Below, one piece after another: positions 21,474 through 29,485 of a DNA stretch of 37,965 nt. Below the pieces are notes generated by a model. The model saw only the letters and a program-made list of their open reading frames with translations, did not search any database and was not told where the DNA came from. The stretch is from CAZQFV01 sp964592645 (lineage in GTDB: Bacteria; Chloroflexota; Chloroflexia; DTKN01). Position numbers and translations under genes: made by a program. The number at the start of each line of letters is the position of its first letter. Positions within the stretch are counted from its first letter, which is position 1. The DNA lies in assembly GCA_964592645.1 (NCBI GenBank), contig CAZQFV010000030.1, forward strand, positions 1-37,965, written 5' to 3'.

Positions 21474-24155
21474 ATGTCCCGTGTACGCCAGTTCCTTTCG
21501 CTTCTAGCCCTGGCCGGCCTGCTGGCCGGCCTGTTCCCTGGCCTCTTGGCGGCCCAGGGCGTCGCTCCCCGGCAGGGGCCGGGCACCTCGAACACGGTCG
21601 TCCGCCTCTACTACGGCGACCGCGCCGGCCTGGAGACCATCGCCGCCCAGTACGACATCTGGGAGGTCCACCACGAGCAAGGCTATGCCGTGGTCATGCT
21701 CTCCCCCGACGAGTACGCCGGGCTGCGCGCGCAGGGTTACCGCATGGAGCTCGACCTGTTCAAGACCTTCCTGGTCCGCTATCCCGACGCCATCCCCGGC
21801 TACCCCTGCTACCGCACGGTGGAGGAGACCTACGAGGCGCTGCAGAGCTTGGCCGCCGCCTATCCCGGTCTGACCGAACTGATCGACTACGGCGATTCCT
21901 GGGACAAGGTTACTGTGGGGGGACCGGAAGGCTACGACCTCTGGGCCCTGAGGATCACCAACGAGGACATTCTCGGCCCCAAGCCCACCTTCTTCCTGAT
22001 GGCCGAGATCCACGCCCGGGAGTACGTGACGGCAGAGACGGCCACCCGCCTGGCGGAGTTGATCCTGGCGGACTATGGTACCGATCCGACCAAGACCTTT
22101 TTTGTGGACTATTCCAACATCTACATCGTGCCGATGGTCAACCCCGACGGGCGCAAGTTTGCCGAGCAGGGGGAGTTGTGGCGCAAGAACACGGACAACG
22201 ACGACGGGTGCGTGAGCTACCCGAACTATGGGACCGACCTGAACCGCAACTATAATTTCCACTGGGGTGGGGCCGGCACCAACCCGTGCGGCGAGACCTA
22301 CCAGGGGCCGTCGGCGGCGTCGGAGCCGGAGACACAGGCTATCCAGGAACTGGTGTCGTCGTTGTTCCCGGATCAGCGGGGACCGGGGGACTCCGACCCG
22401 GCGCCGGCGGACGCCACGGGCATCCTGATCACCCTGCACTCCTACAGCGAGCTGGTGCTGTGGCCGTGGGGCTGGACCACTAACCAGGCGCCGAACGCGG
22501 CGCAACTGCAGACGGTGGGGCGAAAGCTGGCCTGGTACAATGACTATACGCCCCAGCAGTCCGTCCAGTTGTACCCCACCACCGGGACGACCGACGACTG
22601 GTCCTACGGCACCTTGGGCATCGCCTCCTACACCTTTGAGATGGGCACTGCCTTCTTCCAGGGCTGCACGAGCTTCGAGAACTCCATCTATCCTGTCAAC
22701 CGCGATGCCCTGCTCTATGCCTGGTCGATCGCCGACACCCCCTACATGACCGCCTACGGCCCCGACGCGCTGAGCGTGGCGGTGACGCCCAACTCCGTGC
22801 CGCGCGGCCTCCCGACGACGCTGACGGCGACGATCAATGATACCCGACGGAAGACGGACCCGGCCCAGACCATCGCGGCGGCCGAGTACTTTGTGCTGCC
22901 GTTGCACGGCAGCACGCCGCCGGGCGACCCGGGCACGGGGATCGCCATGTCGCCGGCCGACGGCAGTTGGAACAACACGGTCGAGAATGTCGTGGCCACG
23001 GTGGATACCTCCGGCCTGACCTCGGGCGATTATATCATCGCCGTCCGCGGCAAGGACTCGGCCGACAACTGGGGACCCTTCGCCGCGGCCTTTCTGACCA
23101 TCGAGGGGCAGTGCGTCCCGGTGACGATCACTAACGTGATCGCCACCCCCAGCGGCTGCACGGCCTCCTTCGCCGCGGAACTGCTGGGCGATGGGCCGTT
23201 TGACTATGCCTGGGACTGGGGTCCCTTCGGCTCCTCCTCCGCCCCCAACCCGACGGTGGACTTTGGCTGGCCCGGCACCTATCCCTACACCCTCACCGTG
23301 AGCAACTGCGGCGGGGAGGGCGTCGACACCTATGCCGATACCGTCACCGTGGATTGCTGCGTGGCGCCGGACGGCGCGGCCTTTGACCTGGCTCCCGCCG
23401 ACCCGGTGCCCGGCCAGACGGTGGCCTTTAGCGGCACGGCCACGGGCACCGACCTGGCCTACTCTTGGGCCTTTGGCGATGGCAGCGCCGGCAGCGGGGC
23501 CAACGTCGCCCATGCCTACGCCGTGGGAGGCGACTACACGGTGGTGATGACCGCCAGCAACGGCTGCGGGGAAGATAGTGCCCAGCAGACGTTGCACGTC
23601 TGCCGTGCGGCGGAGGGGGCCGGTTTCACCTGGACGCCGATCACGCCGACGGTGGGGCAGTGGGTATCCTTCCAGGCCACGGCCGGCGGCGACCCGCCCA
23701 TCACCTACGCCTGGGACTTTGGCGACGGGGGACACGGCAGCGGGGCCAGGCCCTCGCACCGCTACAACGCTCCCGGTGTCTACACGGTGGTGGTCACGGC
23801 CAACAACTGTGGCGGCTTTACCTCCACCGCCACCCACCAGGTCACGGTGGTCTCCGAGGGCTGCGAGGCGGTGGACATCACCGACGTGACCACGCTGGTG
23901 AGCGGCTGCACGGTCACATTCACCGCAGATTTGAGCGGCGATCCGCCCTACACCTACCTGTGGGCCTTTGGCGACGGGAACACCAGCGCGGCGCCGGCAC
24001 CCGTGCACACCTACCCGGGGACCGGCGTCTACAGCGGCACGCTGCAGGTCTCCAACTGCGGCGGGGCCGGGCAGGACAGCTATCCCTTTGTCGTGACGGT
24101 GGACTGCGCCGTGCCGCCGTCCTGGCAGGTCTACCTGCCGCTGGTGGTCAAGTAG
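21474..24155 (+). CDS. secreted M14 zinc carboxypeptidase with PKD domains
   Basis: 893 aa. The signal peptide (FLSLLALAGLLAGLFPGLLA) and a prosegment-like region of about 90 residues precede an M14 domain (about 100-430) of carboxypeptidase T type. The zinc site is His180-Ala-Arg-Glu183 (AEIHARE) and His322 (ITLHSYSELVLWPWGW); LNRNYNFHW supplies the substrate-binding Asn-Arg; the catalytic Glu389 is in SYTFEMG. After a linker domain come four PKD-like units (from about 545: DYAWDWG, YSWAFGDG, YAWDFGDG, YLWAFGDG). It ends SWQVYLPLVVK. ATG 21474 has AGGAGG 6 nt upstream. It likely degrades peptides outside the cell and attaches through its PKD modules or the C-terminal motif. Paralog of the next gene. 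Confidence 0.92.
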   Translation: MSRVRQFLSLLALAGLLAGLFPGLLAAQGVAPRQGPGTSNTVVRLYYGDRAGLETIAAQYDIWEVHHEQGYAVVMLSPDEYAGLRAQGYRMELDLFKTFLVRYPDAIPGYPCYRTVEETYEALQSLAAAYPGLTELIDYGDSWDKVTVGGPEGYDLWALRITNEDILGPKPTFFLMAEIHAREYVTAETATRLAELILADYGTDPTKTFFVDYSNIYIVPMVNPDGRKFAEQGELWRKNTDNDDGCVSYPNYGTDLNRNYNFHWGGAGTNPCGETYQGPSAASEPETQAIQELVSSLFPDQRGPGDSDPAPADATGILITLHSYSELVLWPWGWTTNQAPNAAQLQTVGRKLAWYNDYTPQQSVQLYPTTGTTDDWSYGTLGIASYTFEMGTAFFQGCTSFENSIYPVNRDALLYAWSIADTPYMTAYGPDALSVAVTPNSVPRGLPTTLTATINDTRRKTDPAQTIAAAEYFVLPLHGSTPPGDPGTGIAMSPADGSWNNTVENVVATVDTSGLTSGDYIIAVRGKDSADNWGPFAAAFLTIEGQCVPVTITNVIATPSGCTASFAAELLGDGPFDYAWDWGPFGSSSAPNPTVDFGWPGTYPYTLTVSNCGGEGVDTYADTVTVDCCVAPDGAAFDLAPADPVPGQTVAFSGTATGTDLAYSWAFGDGSAGSGANVAHAYAVGGDYTVVMTASNGCGEDSAQQTLHVCRAAEGAGFTWTPITPTVGQWVSFQATAGGDPPITYAWDFGDGGHGSGARPSHRYNAPGVYTVVVTANNCGGFTSTATHQVTVVSEGCEAVDITDVTTLVSGCTVTFTADLSGDPPYTYLWAFGDGNTSAAPAPVHTYPGTGVYSGTLQVSNCGGAGQDSYPFVVTVDCAVPPSWQVYLPLVVK

Positions 24156-24166
24156 CGGCGCGGCAT

Positions 24167-24217
24167 ATCCGGCGTCTTGCCTCCTGCTTCTTCCCGGCAG
24201 GAGGCAAGATGCCGGAT
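24167..24217 (+). terminator. strong hairpin between the two carboxypeptidase genes
   Basis: Arms 24167-24187 and 24197-24217 pair over 21 positions with one G-T, loop TTCTTCCCG. There is no T-run; it lies 12 bp after one stop and 29 bp before the next start. It could be a partial terminator, an mRNA stabiliser or a copy of a dispersed repeat. Confidence 0.5.
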
Positions 24218-24245
24218 ACCAGAAACAGGATAGAAGGAGGTGCCC

Positions 24246-27200
24246 GTGAACCGTTGGCTTTCGCTCCTGGTCCTGGCCGGCCTGCTGGCCGGCATGTTTC
24301 CCGGTCTCCTGGTCGCCGGCGAGGTCGCTCCTGCAGAGTCCCCCCCCGCGGGCGATGTCGTCGTGCGTCTCTACTACGACACGCAGCAGCAGTTGAACGC
24401 CATCGCCGCCCGCTATGATGTCTGGCAGGTCGAAAAGGACCGGGGCTATGCCCTGGTGATGCTCTCCCCCGGCGAGTACCGGCTCCTGCTCGACCAGGGG
24501 TACGCCATGGAACTCGATCCGCAGCGCACCTACCAGGTCCAGCACCCGGAGAGCATCCCCAGTTACCCCTGCTACCGCACCGTCGAGGAAACTTACGACT
24601 CGCTGCAATCGTTGAACACGAACTACCCCGGGCTGGTCGCGCTCTACAACATCGGCAATTCCTGGAAGAAGATGTACGGCGGGGGGCCCGGCTACGACCT
24701 GTGGATGATGCGCATCACCAACGAGAGCATCCCGGGGCCCAAGCCGCGCTTCTTCCTGATGGCCGAGATCCACGCCCGCGAGTTGGCCACGGCCGAGCTG
24801 GCCATGCGCGTGATCGAGCACATCTTGCAGAACTATGGCGCCGACCCGACGATCACCTACTTTGTGGACTATCACGAGTTGTATGTCGTGCCGATGGCCA
24901 ACCCCGACGGGCGCAAGCTGGCCGAGGCGGGCCAGTATTGGCGCAAGAACGTCGACAACGACGACGGCTGCAATAGCCCCTCCTACTGGGGGGTGGATCT
25001 GAACCGCAACTACTCCTTCAGGTGGAACTGCTGCGGCGGGTCGGACAGCGACCCGTGCGGGGAGACCTACCATGGGCCCTCGGCGGGTTCGGAGCCGGAG
25101 ACCGGGGCCATCGCCACCGTCGTCTCGGGCCTCTTCCCGGACCAGCGCGGGCCCGGGGACAACGACCCGGCGCCGCCCGACGCCACGGGCATCCTGATCA
25201 CCCTGCACTCGGCCGCCTCGCTGATCCTGTGGCCCTGGGGCTGGACCGGGACGGACGCCCCCAACGGCGCTCAACTGCAGGCGATCGGCACGAAGCTGGC
25301 CACCTACAACGGCTATACCCCACAGCAGTCCAACGACCTCTACACCACCGACGGCACCACCGACGACTGGTCCTACGGCACCTTGGGCATCGCCTCCTTC
25401 ACCTTCGAGCTGGCCGGCCAGTTCTTCCAGCCCTGCAGCGATTTCGAGAGCCCCGACGTCCCCGACAACCGCGACGCCATCCTCTACGCCTGGAAGATCG
25501 CCAGGACGCCCTACATGACCGTCTACGGCCCCGATACGCTCGATGCCCTGGCGACGCCGGGCGCGGTCTCGCCCGGCGCCCCGGTGCAACTGACGGCGAC
25601 GATCAACGACACGCAGAACGGCAACCAGAGCGTCGCCGCGGCCGAGTATTACCTTCTGCCGCTGCACGGCAGCACGCCGCCGGGCGACCCCGGCACCGGG
25701 ACGCCGCTGGCCCCGGCGGACGGCAGCTTCAACAGCGCCGTGGAGGGCGCCGTGGCCCCGGTGGACACCTCCGGCCTGGCTCCGGGCGCCTACATACTGG
25801 CCGTCCGCGGCCGGGATGCCGGCGGCAACTGGGGCCCGTTCATGGCGGCCTTCCTATACGTGGTGGAGCCGGGAGTCTCGCCGACGATCGAGGGCTATGT
25901 GCGCGTGGCCGAGGTGGGGACGCCGATCCCCGGAGCGAAGGTGGCGGCCGGCATCTTCCAGGCCACCACCGACGCCACCGGCTACTACAGCATGACCGTG
26001 ATCAGCGGGACGTATGACATGACGGCCAACGCCTCCGGTTTCCAGATGGCCGCCGTGAGCGGGGTCACGGCGCACAACTACCAGGTCGTCCCCCAGGATT
26101 TCGAGCTCTACCCCTACTGCATCGTCTTCAGCGATACCGTGGAGGGCGGCAACCTGGGCTGGACGGCCGGCGGGACTCCCAACACCTGGGCCATCACCAC
26201 CGAATCCTCCCACAGCGCGACCCACTCCTGGACCGACAGCCCGGGCGGGAACTACCCGAACAACGCCAATAACCATATCACCTCGCCCATCTTCAATCTG
26301 ACGGGCCTATCCGAGACCGAGCTGAGCCTCTGGCACGACTACCAAACCGAGGGCGGCTACGACTACTGCATCGTGGAGTACTCCACGAACGGCGGCAGCA
26401 CCTGGCTCGAGGCCACCCGTTGGGCCGGCTCGAGCGGCGGCTGGAAGCCGTTCCTCCTGGCGCTGCCCGCCCTGGACGGGGTCGCCAATGCCCGGCTGCG
26501 CCTGCGCTTGACATCGGATTATTACCTGACATACAACGGCTGGCACGTGGACGACATCGCCGTGCGGGCCGTCGGGCCGGCCTGCCTGCCCCCCGCCGCG
26601 CCGACGGCCGCTTTCCGCAGCAACAGCCCGGTCTTCCTGGGCAACCCGGTGCTCTTCACCAATGAGACATACGGCTCACCGCCGCTGGAATACTTCTGGG
26701 ATTTCGGCGACGGCCTCGGCACTTCTACCGAGCGCGACCCCGCCTATACCTATGCGACCGTGGGCACCTTTACCGTGACGCTCGTGGCCACCAACTCCCT
26801 GGGCAGCAGCAGCGTCAGCCACCCCGTGACGGTCGAACAGCCGCTCTGCCACGGCCTGGCCAATATCACCATCGCCGGCCCGACCGACGGACTGCCGGGC
26901 GTCTACACCTTTACCACCTCCTATGCGCCGCCCAACGCCGACCCGCCGATTGCCTACCTGTGGGACAACGGCGATACCGCCTCGACGACCGTCCGCACGC
27001 TGGATGTGGGCGTCCATACCCTGGCGGTGACGGCCACCAACTGTACTTCGACGGTGGTGCTGGACACCCATACCATCACCATCGTGCCGCCCTGCACGGA
27101 TGTGGTCTCGTTGGACCTGGTCCAGGTCACGCCGGACCCAGTCTACACCGGCACCGTGGTCCAGCTCAGCGCCGACATCCTGCCCGACGATGCCGCCAAA

Positions 27201-27680
27201 CCCTATAGCTACACCATCGCCGTGGACGGCGCGCCCGGCCCGGCGCGGAGCGGGATGGATGATCCGCTGCTCTTCACGGCGACCTTTGCCGTTACCGGCA
27301 CCCACACCGTCGAGGTCGCCGCCTGGAACTGCGCTATGGCCGGGCCAGCGACGGACACGGTGGAGGTGGTGGTCGAGCCGTACCCGGACCTCTGCGAGCC
27401 GTTGACCGGCATCACCATCGCCGGCCCGGCCGGCGGCCTGCCGGGCACCTATACCTTTACCACCGCCTACGAGCCGCTCTCGGCGACCATGCCCATCGCC
27501 TACCTGTGGGACAACGGCGACACCACGGACACCTCGATCCGCCTGCTGGCGGCCGGCACCTATACCCTGACCGTGACGGCGACCAACTGCCTGGATGTGA
27601 CCGTCACGGACATGCACATCGTGGTGATCGGCGCGCCGCCGCGCTACTGGTACGTGTACCTGCCGGTGGTCGTCAAGTAG
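24246..27680 (+). CDS. secreted M14 zinc carboxypeptidase, modular paralog
   Basis: 1144 aa. The signal peptide (LSLLVLAGLLAGMFPGLLVA) closely resembles that of the preceding gene. M14 domain: His176/Glu179 (AEIHARE), His321 (ITLHSAASLILWPWGW), LNRNYSFRW and Glu388 (FTFELAG). It is then unlike its paralog: a carboxypeptidase-regulatory-like module (about 545-620, GYVRVAEVGTPIPGAKV), a jelly-roll/MAM-like module (about 625-775, WAITTESSHSATHSWTDS ... GWHVDDIAV), a PKD domain (YFWDFGDG) and Ig-like repeats with two near-copies of ITIAGPxxGLPGxYTFTT. It ends WYVYLPVVVK. The start is GTG 24246, with GGAGG 5 nt before it. The two middle modules are shared with the 1282-aa protein at 13124-16972. 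Confidence 0.92.
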   Translation: MNRWLSLLVLAGLLAGMFPGLLVAGEVAPAESPPAGDVVVRLYYDTQQQLNAIAARYDVWQVEKDRGYALVMLSPGEYRLLLDQGYAMELDPQRTYQVQHPESIPSYPCYRTVEETYDSLQSLNTNYPGLVALYNIGNSWKKMYGGGPGYDLWMMRITNESIPGPKPRFFLMAEIHARELATAELAMRVIEHILQNYGADPTITYFVDYHELYVVPMANPDGRKLAEAGQYWRKNVDNDDGCNSPSYWGVDLNRNYSFRWNCCGGSDSDPCGETYHGPSAGSEPETGAIATVVSGLFPDQRGPGDNDPAPPDATGILITLHSAASLILWPWGWTGTDAPNGAQLQAIGTKLATYNGYTPQQSNDLYTTDGTTDDWSYGTLGIASFTFELAGQFFQPCSDFESPDVPDNRDAILYAWKIARTPYMTVYGPDTLDALATPGAVSPGAPVQLTATINDTQNGNQSVAAAEYYLLPLHGSTPPGDPGTGTPLAPADGSFNSAVEGAVAPVDTSGLAPGAYILAVRGRDAGGNWGPFMAAFLYVVEPGVSPTIEGYVRVAEVGTPIPGAKVAAGIFQATTDATGYYSMTVISGTYDMTANASGFQMAAVSGVTAHNYQVVPQDFELYPYCIVFSDTVEGGNLGWTAGGTPNTWAITTESSHSATHSWTDSPGGNYPNNANNHITSPIFNLTGLSETELSLWHDYQTEGGYDYCIVEYSTNGGSTWLEATRWAGSSGGWKPFLLALPALDGVANARLRLRLTSDYYLTYNGWHVDDIAVRAVGPACLPPAAPTAAFRSNSPVFLGNPVLFTNETYGSPPLEYFWDFGDGLGTSTERDPAYTYATVGTFTVTLVATNSLGSSSVSHPVTVEQPLCHGLANITIAGPTDGLPGVYTFTTSYAPPNADPPIAYLWDNGDTASTTVRTLDVGVHTLAVTATNCTSTVVLDTHTITIVPPCTDVVSLDLVQVTPDPVYTGTVVQLSADILPDDAAKPYSYTIAVDGAPGPARSGMDDPLLFTATFAVTGTHTVEVAAWNCAMAGPATDTVEVVVEPYPDLCEPLTGITIAGPAGGLPGTYTFTTAYEPLSATMPIAYLWDNGDTTDTSIRLLAAGTYTLTVTATNCLDVTVTDMHIVVIGAPPRYWYVYLPVVVK

Positions 27681-27876
27681 CGGGTCCACGGTCGTAGTAC
27701 CCGACCGCTATGGTTTTGAGGGGCCATTTCGCCCGTCCGTGGACGGCTTTGCCGTTCCAAGCCGTCGACTTCAGGGCGGCGGGGCAGTCGTGATATAGGA
27801 CTTCCGAAAAGTGACCTGTCGCTGCAAGTGATAGGTCACTTTTCGTAGTGATAGATGGCTTTTGTCGGGCGGTCGT
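27681..27876 (+). other. structured intergenic region
   Basis: 196 bp after the second carboxypeptidase gene. GTCCACGG (27684-27691) can pair with CCGTGGAC (27737-27744). GACGGCTT (27742-27749) pairs with AAGCCGTC (27759-27766). The inverted repeat at 27805-27845 follows. No convincing ORF on either strand. It could be a small RNA, a transposon-end relic or terminators in series. Confidence 0.4.
27805..27845. terminator. bidirectional terminator-like inverted repeat
   Basis: CGAAAAGTGACCT (27805-27817) and AGGTCACTTTTCG (27833-27845) pair perfectly over 13 bp with a 15-nt loop. The A-run on one arm and T-run on the other fit termination on either strand. A related AGTGATAG word recurs inside and just after the element. 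Confidence 0.6.
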
Positions 27877-27905
27877 TTGCACTGCCGCGGGGGATATAGT
27901 ACAAT
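27877..27905 (+). promoter_or_regulatory. promoter for the MvhD-like selenoprotein gene
   Basis: TTGCAC (27877-27882), 17-bp spacer, TACAAT (27900-27905). It leaves a leader of about 36 nt before ATG 27948. A TATAGT overlaps just upstream as an alternative -10. Confidence 0.7.
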
Positions 27906-27947
27906 AGCGTGCGCGATTGAGCAGTGACGCCCTATCTGGAGGAGGAA

Positions 27948-28367
27948 ATGTCCGAGAAGCCCTTCGAGCCCGAGATCATCGGCTTCTGCTGCCACTACTG
28001 CGCCTATGCGGCGGCGGACCTGGCCGGGGCCATGCGGTTGTCCTATCCGGTCAACGTCAAGGTGGTCGAACTGCCCTGCTCGGGGCGCATGGACGTGCTG
28101 CACATCCTGCACGCCTTGGAGCACGGCGCCGACGGGGTCTTTGTGGCCGGCTGAGAGGAGGGCACCTGCCATTACCTGGAAGGTAATCTGCGCGCCAAAC
28201 GCCGGCTGGCCCATGCCCGCCAGATCCTCCAAGAGATCGGATTGGAAGGGGACCGTGTCGCCTTCTACAACCTCTCCTCTTCCGAAGGCCCCCGTTTCGC
28301 CCAAATTGCCGAGGAGATCACCGGGCGCATCCGGGCGCTGGGGCCTAACCCTCTGAAGGGCAAATGA
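27948..28367 (+). CDS. mvhD: MvhD/FlpD-type iron-sulfur selenoprotein (Sec69 = in-frame TGA)
   Basis: 139 aa when TGA 28152-28154 is read as selenocysteine. Family pattern: IIGFCCHYCAYAAADLAGAM, then VELPCSGRMD (Cys44), then GADGVFVAG-Sec69-EEGTCHYLEGN and a C-terminal helix pair ending NPLKGK. In homologs this position is Cys (AGC-x-x-GDCHY) or, in methanogen VhuD, Sec. Cys14, 15, 18, 44, Sec69 and Cys74 would bind the 2Fe-2S centre that passes electrons between a hydrogenase or formate dehydrogenase and HdrA. No hdrA lies beside it here. CTGGAGGAGG precedes ATG 27948. Homology continues unbroken across the TGA and the stop overlaps the next start, so it is not a pseudogene. Confidence 0.9.
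28171..28187 (+). promoter_or_regulatory. SECIS-like hairpin for Sec69
   Basis: ATTACC (28171-28176), loop TGGAA, GGTAAT (28182-28187). The loop starts 23 nt past the TGA and has GG at positions 2-3, as in bacterial SECIS elements bound by SelB. It lies inside the coding sequence (HYLEGN). Confidence 0.7.
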
Positions 28368-29485
28368 TGGACCTCGAACTCTACCGCACCGAATTTCCTG
28401 TGACCCAGGACTGGGCCTACCTCAACCACGCCGCGGTGTCGCCGTTGCCCCGGCGGGTGGTGGACACTATGTGCGCTTTCCTCCATGCCCGGCAGAGGGG
28501 GGACATGGCGCTGGAGGACTGGCCGCCGGCGACGGAGGAGACCCGCGGCCTGGCGGCCCGCCTGCTGGGCGCCGACCCGCAGGAGATCGCCTTCATCAAC
28601 TCGACCAGCGACGGCCTCAACCTGGCGGCCAACGTGCTGCCGATCGCTCCCGGGGAGAATGTCGTCCTGTGCGATGCCGAGTTCCCGGCCAACGTGTACC
28701 CCTGGGTGAACCTGCGGCGGCGGGGGGTGGAGGTGCGCATCGTTCCCCACGACGGCGGCGGGCTTTCGCCGGCGGCCTTGGAGTCGGCGCTGGACGGACG
28801 CACCCGCGTGGTGGCCGTGAGTTCGGTGCAGTTCCTTTCGGGCTACCGGGCCGACCTGCCGGCCATCGGCCGCCTCTGCCGCGCCGTCGGCGCCTACTTG
28901 GTGGTGGACGGCATCCAGTCGCTGGGGGTCGTGCCGCTGGACGTGCGCGCGGCCGGCATCGATATCCTGGTGACCCAGGGCGCCAAGTGGCTCATGGCGC
29001 CCATCGGCATCGGCTTTCTGTACGTCCGCCGCGAGCTGATCGAGCAACTGCAGCCGGCCTACGCCTACTACCGCGCCGTGACCTCGCCCGAGCCGTACCT
29101 ACAGTACGACTGGACGTTGCGCCCGGACGCCCGGCGTTTCGAGGTCTCCAGCCCCAACGTCGCCGGCCTCTACGGCCTGCGCGCGGCCCTGGCCTTTCTG
29201 TTGGAGGTGGGCATCGAGCGCATCTACCACCGCGTTCTGGACCTGACAGACTACCTGTTGGCCGGCCTGGACCGATTGGGGATCGAGGTGCTCACCCCGC
29301 GTCCCAGGCAGCTCCGCGCCGGCATCGTCTCCTGCCGCACCGCCGACGTCCCGGGCGACTTTCAGCGCCTGCAGGCGGCCCGCGTCCGGGTCTCGCAGCG
29401 CGAGGGGTGTCTGCGCATCTCCCCGCACTTTTACAACACCCCCCAGGAGATCGATCGGCTCCTGGACGTGCTGGGGGGGAGCTGA
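28364..29485 (+). CDS. class V aminotransferase-fold PLP enzyme
   Basis: 373 aa. PLP Lys208 lies in TQGAKWLMAPIG, with VVDGIQSLG (the Asp contacting PLP nitrogen) before it and FINSTSDGLNLAANV (phosphate loop) near the start. It is like the isopenicillin-N-epimerase/cysteine desulfurase group. The end, VRVSQREGCLRISPHFYNT, lacks the loop that carries the desulfurase active-site Cys in SufS or NifS, so a desulfurase or selenocysteine lyase role is not supported. The start codon overlaps the selenoprotein stop (ATGATGA), so translation is coupled. ATG 28367 is the alternative start. The lipoprotein gene overlaps its stop. Confidence 0.85.
   Translation: MMDLELYRTEFPVTQDWAYLNHAAVSPLPRRVVDTMCAFLHARQRGDMALEDWPPATEETRGLAARLLGADPQEIAFINSTSDGLNLAANVLPIAPGENVVLCDAEFPANVYPWVNLRRRGVEVRIVPHDGGGLSPAALESALDGRTRVVAVSSVQFLSGYRADLPAIGRLCRAVGAYLVVDGIQSLGVVPLDVRAAGIDILVTQGAKWLMAPIGIGFLYVRRELIEQLQPAYAYYRAVTSPEPYLQYDWTLRPDARRFEVSSPNVAGLYGLRAALAFLLEVGIERIYHRVLDLTDYLLAGLDRLGIEVLTPRPRQLRAGIVSCRTADVPGDFQRLQAARVRVSQREGCLRISPHFYNTPQEIDRLLDVLGGS

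Noticed and set aside
21504..25667. 1387-aa open frame on the minus strand opposite the two carboxypeptidase genes
   Set aside because: His/Val/Gly/Asp-rich low-information sequence; it is the mirror of GC-rich M14 genes with complete catalytic motifs on the plus strand.
28471..29484. 774-aa plus-strand frame running from inside the aminotransferase into the lipoprotein
   Set aside because: The first third is a shadow of the aminotransferase. The lipobox and ribosome site mark the true start at 29485.
28364..29485. Selenocysteine lyase or cysteine desulfurase role for the class V enzyme next to the selenoprotein
   Set aside because: The loop with the catalytic Cys of SufS/NifS/SclY is missing; only the fold and PLP lysine are supported.
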